This document shows positions 1-6,378 of a stretch of 9,265 nt of DNA, piece after piece (the first letter of the stretch is position 1; each line of letters starts with the position of its first letter). The notes under the pieces were generated by a model. It searched no databases and was not told the origin of the DNA. It saw only the letters and a program-made list of their open reading frames with translations. Source of the DNA: Firmicutes bacterium UBA1764. GTDB taxonomy: Bacteria > Bacillota > Clostridia > Peptostreptococcales > Anaerovoracaceae. Where the stretch lies: assembly GCA_002315535.1 (NCBI GenBank), contig DCHA01000037.1, positions 35,133 through 44,397 on the forward strand, in the 5' to 3' direction. The position numbers and the translations under genes are program-made.

Positions 1-77
1 AGGCGTCTTTCGACAAGCGCGCACATGTCGCCAAGCTCTTGATCTGTTTTTAGTTTTATCTCATGAATTCTAATCAT
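1..77 (-). CDS. 5' end of a gene, possibly a COG2509-type FAD-dependent dehydrogenase (partial)
   Basis: The minus strand opens with ATG at 77-75 and reads MIRIHEIKLKTDQELGDM and onward for 25 codons without a stop before leaving the window. A short N-terminal 'I-R-I-x-E-I-K-L' strand followed by a helix resembles the start of the uncharacterised FAD/NAD-dependent dehydrogenase family COG2509, but with only 25 residues and no Rossmann glycine motif in view this is a weak assignment. The ATG is chosen because the next downstream ATG in another frame is closed at once by a stop, and because a well-formed promoter ends six bases upstream. No Shine-Dalgarno sequence precedes the start. It lies co-directionally downstream of the 1995-residue surface protein gene but appears to be an independent transcription unit. 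Confidence 0.45.
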   Translation of the reverse strand, partial: MIRIHEIKLKTDQELGDMCALVERR

Positions 78-83
78 GCTTTA

Positions 84-112
84 ATACTAAGAAAGATACA
101 TCTTAAAGTCAA
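84..112 (-). promoter_or_regulatory. sigma-A-type promoter of the partial gene at the left edge
   Basis: On the minus strand a TTGACT -35 box (112-107) is followed by exactly 17 bases and a TAGTAT -10 box (89-84). Only six bases separate the -10 box from the ATG at 77, so initiation at the usual distance would fall at or within a base or two of the start codon, giving a leaderless mRNA. The match and spacing are seen directly; use of the promoter is inferred. Confidence 0.6.
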
Positions 113-124
113 TATCTAATCTTG

Positions 125-130
125 TATAAT
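125..130 (+). promoter_or_regulatory. candidate -10 box for a plus-strand transcript of the intergenic structure
   Basis: A perfect TATAAT lies at 125-130 on the plus strand. The -35 region is poor (TTAAAG at 103-108, 16-base spacer). A transcript from it would start near 137 and run straight into the nested stem at 175-268, which is followed by a run of seven T on this strand. It is the only plus-strand promoter-like signal in this gap and could be a chance match in AT-rich DNA. Confidence 0.3.
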
Positions 131-136
131 AAACAC

Positions 137-290
137 TCGTTTACATATAAAAACCGGCTGACGTCGAAAAACAGTATGTGCATTGCGGCCACACTTTTAA
201 GCCTGCTCAGCCTTCGCATGCTCAGGCTTCGTGCGGCTTAGCGTTTGCGATGGCCTGGCAAGCACATATTTTTTTCTAGTTGCCGGTTTA
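137..290 (+). ncRNA. candidate structured RNA or long bidirectional terminator between the surface protein gene and the left-edge gene
   Basis: Three nested inverted repeats are seen. The outer 8-bp arm pairs AAACCGGC (151-158) with GCCGGTTT (282-289). The middle stem pairs 175-191 with 251-268 as 7+4+5 bp, broken only by a bulged A (182) and a two-base bulge (256-257). An inner 7-bp stem pairs AAGCCTG (199-205) with CAGGCTT (223-229). On the plus strand the middle stem is followed by ATTTTTTTCT, the look of an intrinsic terminator closing a roughly 140-nt RNA that starts near the TATAAT at 125-130. On the minus strand the outer stem is followed by TTTTTATATG, so it could also terminate the 1995-residue gene, which ends at 299. 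I do not recognise an Rfam family (not tmRNA, SRP RNA or RNase P). The folding potential is clear; strand and role are not. Confidence 0.4.
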
Positions 291-298
291 GTTAAGAA

Positions 299-844
299 TT
301 ATTTAGTAAAATAGTTATAAAGGAATACTACAACGTGTGCCCTTTCGCAGTTGTCATTCGGGCCAAAGGTGCCTGCGGCTTTGCCACTGGTAATGCCTTG
401 TTTGGATGCCCAAAGTACAGCGTTATAATAATATGCCGTATTCGACACATCACTGAACGGGCTTGCTGCCGGACCATTGGCAGTCATGTTCATGATTGCC
501 GGAGCCTTAGCGTAGCGATACAAGAAGGTCACAGCTTGAGCTCTGTTGATTTTTGCATTTGGACAGAATTTAGTATCTGTTACGCCATGCACAATTCCTT
601 CAGATGCCGCCCAGCGAAGTGCTTCCCCGTAGTAAAGATTCATATCGACATCTGTAAACCTTACGTCATAGTCAACTACAGGCTTTCCTGCCGCTCTCCA
701 AAGGAGTGTTACAAACTCTGCTCTTGTGCAGGTCGCATTTGGAGCAAAGTGCGTAGAATCCACACCGCTGGTGATATCGCTTGTTACAGCCCAAAGAACT
801 GAACTGTAGTAGTACTCCCCATCCGCAACATCGCTGAATGGCAT
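299..844 (-). other. SLH triplet of the 1995-aa protein
   Basis: Residues 1815-1995 comprise three S-layer homology repeats, each with an FSDV/FTDV opening, an aromatic YY pair, a W-A turn and an F-x-PN/F-GPND segment before the fourth helix. In the family a TRAE-type motif contacts pyruvylated wall polysaccharide. Here it is TRAE in repeat 1 (1854-1857), NRAQ in repeat 2 (1914-1917) and ERAH in repeat 3 (1981-1984), so only one site is canonical while the Arg is kept in all three. Confidence 0.9.
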
Positions 845-3800
845 ATCAGTAACTTCCTCTATTACATAGCAGCTGAAATGTCCGGCGCTGAATACAACGG
901 TCTTTCCGTCTGCATAGCTAGGCATACGAGTCTTTTCTCCAGTCGGAGAAAGATACCACACACGTACTGCAGTGGAATAACTATAGTTGATGCGAATACC
1001 TACTTTGCCTCCGTTAAACTGAGAAATATTAGCACTACCAGAGAGAATGGAGACGTTAATTATTACAGCATTATTCATTCCTCCGACAGCTTCTTTCTGT
1101 TCATTGGTCATGAACTTTTCTGATTCAGTCCTCGGTCCAACACTTATAGAAATCTTTACATCTTTCCCTCCGGCCTGCGCAGCAATGGCTTTAAGAGTAT
1201 TTTTATCAAACTCCAGCACTACATTTCCCGGAAGTATTACTTCAAGTGTATCAGCTTCGGAATTAACGATTTTATTAAATGAAGTTGCATCAATACTTAT
1301 ATCTGAAATAGCCTGCTTTGATTCGCTTAAATCGATAACAAGGCTTCCGCCCTCACCTACAGCGTCAATTTGATTGGTCGAAACATCATTCACCGTAGCC
1401 GTTTTATCAGATACAGAAACCGGTAATTCTACGTCTTTCTCTGTGTCCTTTTTCTCGTCATCCTTTTTCTCTTCGCCGGAGCTATCACTAGAAGGATCGT
1501 CCTTTTTAGGTTCTTCCACCGGATCATTAATAATAGGGTCATTGATAATAGGATCGATGATAATAGGATCGATGATAATTGGATCATTTTCATGAGGCTC
1601 TTCGCCGGGATCAGAATTAACCGCTTCAACTGTGATTGTGGTTACAGGAGATGCATTATGGTTCGTGTCTTCGCTGTAACGGAAATCGTAGGTACCAGCC
1701 GCCAAGGATATACTGCTTCCGGAAAGCGCTGTTGCCGCCACCCGAGTAAATCCATCTTCAGATCCTGTAACCTTATATTCCATTCCCACGCGTACATTGG
1801 ATACCATACCGGGCTGAGTTGTAAGCTCCGGAGCCTTTTGCTCTGCCTTTGTTATAGTCAGTGTTCCGGGTATACTTGCACTAAAGGTATAGCCATTTGT
1901 GACATCTATTCCGCCTCTCAAAACCTGATATGAGGCAATTGTATTTGCCACACTGCCTGCATCTGTGATTGTACCGCCGCATACTGCAGATAAGCTGTCT
2001 CCGTCTATCAGAACCCCTTGTGTGAAGGTATAGTCACTGCAGCTAAGGGACTGTCCGCTATAGACGCGGCTGGCACTTCCCGCGGTGATAGTAATCGGAT
2101 CCGCCTTCGGGGTTATGGTAAGGGTTCCTGCTTCACAGCGTATACTGTAATTATTTGCTGTTGATCCTGATAACAAGGTGAGGCCATAGGTAATGCTGTT
2201 TTCACTGCTTCCGGCATAGAGCTGCAGTCCATTGCCTATTCCAAAAAAGCCTTCTCCATTTACAAAGCTTCCGGACTTAATGCTTACTGTACTATTTTGC
2301 AGCACAGTTCCGTCATATTCACGTGATTCAGAGGCGCTGACTAAAGTTATGGGCCTTTTTTCTACAATAAGAAGTTTCCCGCTGCTGACATAGTCTTCTT
2401 GCTGCTGTGAATCCACATGTGCAAACTTAAAGTAATATGACCCGGCATTAAGCGTTTTGTTTGTTGTCAGAATCAGCTTATTACTTTCTATTTTCCATTG
2501 GATATTCGGTGCAATTGATTGTTCTGTTGTATAGCTATTATCTTCATACCAATGAAGTTGGAAATTAGTTCCCTCCAACCCATGAGACGCAATATTGTAT
2601 TCAACCGTGCAGGAATCACCGTAAACAGGATTTGCGGTGCTTACTCTGTTAAGGCTCATATAGTTTTTCTTAGACTTAATTATCAGCGGCCCATGGCCAA
2701 TAGTACTGTCTTGGGCACTCACGGCACGTGAGTTTTTAAGATCGTCATCAATACCGTGACCGGTTTCCTGTTCAATGTCATTTCTGTATAAACCGAGACG
2801 CCCGCTGACATAGACGCCCTCGCTTACACCGGTGATCTCGGCCCCGTTGCTGTAACTACCAAGATAATTGCCCCCAAACAAGCTGGATACAGTAATTGTA
2901 CCTCCGTAAATATAAATCTTTCCGGAGTCCTTTCCGTAACTCGACCCTATTGCAGCTCCGAGCAAATAATCATTTACTACAGTCAAAGTACCGGAATCAT
3001 TCGTTTGGCCATAGATTTTCAGTACCGCGCCCGTGGCAACTTCAATACCAGCGGCAACTCCATCATTATCTACTTTAAAGGACTCGCTTCCGTTGATTTT
3101 GAGGTTTGTACCATCACGGAGTATTAGATTAACATCGCCGGAAACCTTAACAGAATGGTTTATAGTAACGCTTTGATCCACTATATACCATCCGCTTGTC
3201 CACTCGGTATCTTCGCTTGTTACGGTGTGAACAAGAACAGAGGTTTGTAGTGTTTTACCCTCTTCAACATAATCGTATTTTGCGATGTTTCTCTTATACT
3301 CGCATGTATTACATACATCATCCGCGTCGCCATCATACACATGCGGTTCAATAGTTTCTGGAGTTTGACACCACTGACACAAATGTGCATGCCCCCGTTC
3401 ACCGAGAGCAGTCCACGTATTTTCATATGAATGTTGAGCATAGTCCTTCAGATTATACCATTTGGTTATTTTTTCATTGCAAATAGCGCAAGTACTCGTT
3501 ATTTCATCATGTTCTATGATTTTACATGTTGGAGAAATATGTTTTGTTTCTGTTGTTTTATAACTATGGCCGTTCTCATCTGACGTTTTCAGCTTGCTAT
3601 AGTTGGTTTCATTTTCTGCATTCTCATCCGTAAAGAGCTTATCACAACCCTCGCAATAGTAATATGCCGCCAATCCGGGCTGTGTACAGGTGGCAGAAGT
3701 TGCATCTTGTTTGTGTAAGGTGTGATTATGAGTAGTATTGGACTCATACTTAATTTGATCGGAATACACATAGATGCCATTTGTATCCTTAAAGCGGAAT

Positions 3801-6286
3801 TGATAAGTTCCCGCAGAAGTTATTTTATAGTCGTAAAGATATCCCGAATAAAAGATATTATTTGTCCCAATAACTGTTGTATTGCCAGGCGCAGAATTTT
3901 TAACCACAGTCCAATCATTATTTCCGAATTTTACTTCAAAGCTCAATAATCGCTTGGCAGCATTTTCAGGGAATCTAAAATAAACCATATCGTCCTGATA
4001 GCAATCATTTTTATCGAGCAATTCTCCCTTACATAAATAATTAACAGTTATTGTTTTTGAAGCTTTTGCACCCGACTCCATTTCTGCAGTGATTGTGTAG
4101 GTGCCGTTCTCAGGGATGACCCATTGGTATGCCTGTGGGTAGAAAAAAGTCGTTTCGTATTTAACCCAAGCCGAAGGATTCGGGACTACACCTTCTGTGG
4201 TGAGCGTAAAAGATGTTCCCCCCGACGATCCCCGCTTTGTAGTTATTTTCGTTCCATTTACATATAAATTCTTTATAGAATCGAAAATTTGATCATAACT
4301 ATATTTAGCGTCATCGAAGCTGTCTTTTTTAATTACAATAAAGACTCTGTCAGATGTTGCGCCAATATTCTCATCCATATCTATGACATCAAGCACAAAA
4401 TTATAATCACTGTAGGTGACATGAATCGGTCCGCTTGTTTTTGTTCTTATTGCATTTCCATTGCTCTTTGTCGCTACGCAATACAAATTCAGAACAGTTC
4501 CTTCCGGATAGTTAGGAATAATCCAGGTGCCTTTATCGTTTGAGGTTCGAAGAATCTCCGTGATATCTCCGTTGTGATCTGAGTACCAAACATACTCATA
4601 TTTATATTTAGATTCGTATTGATCTTCGGAAGGCAACGCATAAAGAGTCATGGATTTCTTCCCAATATCATCAATATCAACTACAACAGAAGTCTCCAAA
4701 CCACCATCGTAAAAACGTGCACGTAAGTCAAAATCTGCAGCATCAAACTGCGCATCTGATTTGGTTACATCAATTGAAATATTAATGCCCATTGCAGGCA
4801 TATTGTCCAAATAGAGATACTCTTCCCCATTCTTAGTACACTTGTAAATGGCAATTCTGCTTTTTTCTATTTCGTGTCCCTCAGTATCTGTAATCTTTAG
4901 ACTTGACCAGTCATAAGTATACTGTATTCCACATTCGTACTTATTAGGAAGCTTAAATGCAACCCAGTTCCCGGACATAACATAATCTCCGGACCTAAAA
5001 TGGAGGCATTCATAGGTCAGTTTTTCGGACAGACAGGAACCGGTAATTGAAGTGTAGTCATCCCCCTCCGACAGTCCGTTTATAGTAATACCAAGTGGAT
5101 ATTGACGATACGCATACAAAACATAGGCACTGCAGTCAGGTGCGTAATCATCCCAAAGCGGAACATTATAACTTGTATATTTAACTGTAAAGCCGTCTTG
5201 TACATACGTAGTTCGTATATAAACATCTTTATCGGTATCAATATTTTTCGTTTCGATTTCATCATTATTGAACCACTCCAAAGCCTGGTCCAAAGTAAAA
5301 TTAGATTTCGAAGGATGAGTTCCCAGGTATTCCGTTCGTGTCTTTGAGTCATACTTGCCATATACGTATTCATAATTAATCCATTGATCATCATCAGCCA
5401 GTGTATTCGCATTTTTTTTAGTAGAGTATGAATTATACAAATCGGAATAATATCCCAATGATGAATTGTATTGGGTTGAATTGTAATAACTTGCATCAGT
5501 ATATTTCGCAGTATGAGGGATCTTAATTAGTGTTCCCTTTATAGGCAGAGGAATTAACATGCGTAAAGAAGACTCATTACTGGTATCAGCGTACAGTTCT
5601 TTTTCAGGAGAACAATGCAAGTAAACCTTTTTCCCATCGACAGTTGTACTCAAGGTATAATATTGCATTCCCCAAATGGAGGAACCTCTATCCAAATTCC
5701 ACCACGAAATAGCATATTTTGATTCTGGAAGTTCATTTAAAGACTCCTCCGGGTGGTTATACAGCTTAACATACTGCAGGGCAATATCATCTTCGGACCC
5801 GACACATGACAGGGCATAGCTTGCATCTACAGTCATAATGATAGCCACTCTTGATCGATCCTCATTCCATCTAAAGATGACTTTCCCCTTATTATAATCT
5901 TCTAAGCTACAAAAAATTTTTTCTATTCCGCCTTCAGAACGATATGTGACATACTTATAAATATCATTCGCCCAAAAGCAATCATCACCGCTATACTCGT
6001 TCCATTTGTTCCAGTCAAGAGCCGCTACTCTTAAATCATCATCGACCATTAAAAACGAATAGGTACCCAGTACAAGAGTTGAATTATCCATGTATGTCAG
6101 TGCATCCCGCCCGGAATCATCATTAACTAGTGTCAACGACGTATCATATCCCGGCTTAGAATAAACGACTGTCTGTTCCTCCTGGTCTTCAGCAAAGCTT
6201 TGGTTAACAGCAAAACATACTGCCATCGTTATCAACAGCAGTATAGTAATTTTTAATAAGTTTTTAATTCCACTATGTTTGCTCAT
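299..6286 (-). CDS. giant secreted multidomain surface protein with three C-terminal SLH domains (1995 aa)
   Basis: The product is an exported wall-anchored protein. Residues 1-32 form a Sec signal peptide (basic start, hydrophobic core, SFA-ED cleavage site). Residues about 36-850 are a large region I do not recognise, apparently beta-rich, with a tyrosine-dense stretch at 262-320. Residues about 851-1000 hold four CxxC pairs (878/881, 933/936, 970/973, 992/995) plus lone C867 and C921, like the putative metal-binding repeats of clostridial surface proteins. Residues about 1008-1205 look like a short beta-helix or carbohydrate-contact module. Residues about 1310-1480 contain two MBG-like Ig repeats. 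Residues 1556-1622 are an acidic, Lys-rich linker with DPII(I/N) repeats. Residues about 1623-1812 are a common pre-SLH beta domain, and 1815-1995 are three SLH domains that should bind secondary wall polymer. There is no LPXTG motif. The start is supported by the signal peptide and a modest GGGAAAG ribosome site four bases upstream. The ligand is unknown; adhesion or matrix function is inferred. Confidence 0.9.
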   Translation of the reverse strand: MSKHSGIKNLLKITILLLITMAVCFAVNQSFAEDQEEQTVVYSKPGYDTSLTLVNDDSGRDALTYMDNSTLVLGTYSFLMVDDDLRVAALDWNKWNEYSGDDCFWANDIYKYVTYRSEGGIEKIFCSLEDYNKGKVIFRWNEDRSRVAIIMTVDASYALSCVGSEDDIALQYVKLYNHPEESLNELPESKYAISWWNLDRGSSIWGMQYYTLSTTVDGKKVYLHCSPEKELYADTSNESSLRMLIPLPIKGTLIKIPHTAKYTDASYYNSTQYNSSLGYYSDLYNSYSTKKNANTLADDDQWINYEYVYGKYDSKTRTEYLGTHPSKSNFTLDQALEWFNNDEIETKNIDTDKDVYIRTTYVQDGFTVKYTSYNVPLWDDYAPDCSAYVLYAYRQYPLGITINGLSEGDDYTSITGSCLSEKLTYECLHFRSGDYVMSGNWVAFKLPNKYECGIQYTYDWSSLKITDTEGHEIEKSRIAIYKCTKNGEEYLYLDNMPAMGINISIDVTKSDAQFDAADFDLRARFYDGGLETSVVVDIDDIGKKSMTLYALPSEDQYESKYKYEYVWYSDHNGDITEILRTSNDKGTWIIPNYPEGTVLNLYCVATKSNGNAIRTKTSGPIHVTYSDYNFVLDVIDMDENIGATSDRVFIVIKKDSFDDAKYSYDQIFDSIKNLYVNGTKITTKRGSSGGTSFTLTTEGVVPNPSAWVKYETTFFYPQAYQWVIPENGTYTITAEMESGAKASKTITVNYLCKGELLDKNDCYQDDMVYFRFPENAAKRLLSFEVKFGNNDWTVVKNSAPGNTTVIGTNNIFYSGYLYDYKITSAGTYQFRFKDTNGIYVYSDQIKYESNTTHNHTLHKQDATSATCTQPGLAAYYYCEGCDKLFTDENAENETNYSKLKTSDENGHSYKTTETKHISPTCKIIEHDEITSTCAICNEKITKWYNLKDYAQHSYENTWTALGERGHAHLCQWCQTPETIEPHVYDGDADDVCNTCEYKRNIAKYDYVEEGKTLQTSVLVHTVTSEDTEWTSGWYIVDQSVTINHSVKVSGDVNLILRDGTNLKINGSESFKVDNDGVAAGIEVATGAVLKIYGQTNDSGTLTVVNDYLLGAAIGSSYGKDSGKIYIYGGTITVSSLFGGNYLGSYSNGAEITGVSEGVYVSGRLGLYRNDIEQETGHGIDDDLKNSRAVSAQDSTIGHGPLIIKSKKNYMSLNRVSTANPVYGDSCTVEYNIASHGLEGTNFQLHWYEDNSYTTEQSIAPNIQWKIESNKLILTTNKTLNAGSYYFKFAHVDSQQQEDYVSSGKLLIVEKRPITLVSASESREYDGTVLQNSTVSIKSGSFVNGEGFFGIGNGLQLYAGSSENSITYGLTLLSGSTANNYSIRCEAGTLTITPKADPITITAGSASRVYSGQSLSCSDYTFTQGVLIDGDSLSAVCGGTITDAGSVANTIASYQVLRGGIDVTNGYTFSASIPGTLTITKAEQKAPELTTQPGMVSNVRVGMEYKVTGSEDGFTRVAATALSGSSISLAAGTYDFRYSEDTNHNASPVTTITVEAVNSDPGEEPHENDPIIIDPIIIDPIINDPIINDPVEEPKKDDPSSDSSGEEKKDDEKKDTEKDVELPVSVSDKTATVNDVSTNQIDAVGEGGSLVIDLSESKQAISDISIDATSFNKIVNSEADTLEVILPGNVVLEFDKNTLKAIAAQAGGKDVKISISVGPRTESEKFMTNEQKEAVGGMNNAVIINVSILSGSANISQFNGGKVGIRINYSYSTAVRVWYLSPTGEKTRMPSYADGKTVVFSAGHFSCYVIEEVTDMPFSDVADGEYYYSSVLWAVTSDITSGVDSTHFAPNATCTRAEFVTLLWRAAGKPVVDYDVRFTDVDMNLYYGEALRWAASEGIVHGVTDTKFCPNAKINRAQAVTFLYRYAKAPAIMNMTANGPAASPFSDVSNTAYYYNAVLWASKQGITSGKAAGTFGPNDNCERAHVVVFLYNYFTK
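1521..1588 (-). repeat. 15-bp in-frame tandem repeat encoding DPII(I/N) pentapeptides
   Basis: Four consecutive 15-bp units begin at 1521, 1536, 1551 and 1566 (plus-strand form GGATCGATGATAATA, with a few substitutions), followed by a partial unit from 1581. On the coding strand each unit specifies an Asp-Pro-Ile-Ile-Ile/Asn pentapeptide, residues about 1568-1589 of the giant protein. Because 15 is a multiple of three, gain or loss of a unit would change linker length without shifting frame. The repeat lies in the flexible linker between the displayed domains and the wall-binding SLH block. Confidence 0.85.
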
Positions 6287-6335
6287 GTTTCTTTCCCGTT
6301 ATCGTATTGAAAATATCTTTGATTCATATATATAA

Positions 6336-6364
6336 ACCTGGCAACCCTTTTCAGGCTGCCAGGT
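6336..6364 (-). terminator. intrinsic terminator hairpin after the 782-aa surface protein gene
   Basis: An 11-bp stem with one G-T pair (arms 6354-6364 and 6336-6346) and a 7-base loop lies 14 bases past the stop codon of the 782-residue gene. On the minus strand it is followed by TTTATATATATG, a U-tract interrupted by A. Stem strength favours termination, but the poor tail suggests leakage into the downstream 1995-residue gene, for which I see no convincing separate promoter in the remaining bases (6287-6335). Confidence 0.65.
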
Positions 6365-6378
6365 AGCATTTAATCCGG

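Noticed and set aside
137..290. 6S RNA, SRP RNA or tmRNA identity for the intergenic structure
   Set aside because: The length is short for 6S, the SRP GNAR-loop and asymmetric-loop sequences are missing, and no tRNA-like ends or tag frame are visible.
1521..1588. Minisatellite as a CRISPR array or a replication iteron cluster
   Set aside because: The units are directly adjacent with no spacers and sit inside a reading frame; no replication gene is nearby.
335..1933. Several plus-strand open frames (335-802, 878-1123, 1047-1373, 1374-1595, 1592-1933) opposite the giant gene
   Set aside because: They mirror the giant gene's coding strand, lack ribosome sites and recognisable domains, and their composition is explained by the antisense of SLH and linker codons.
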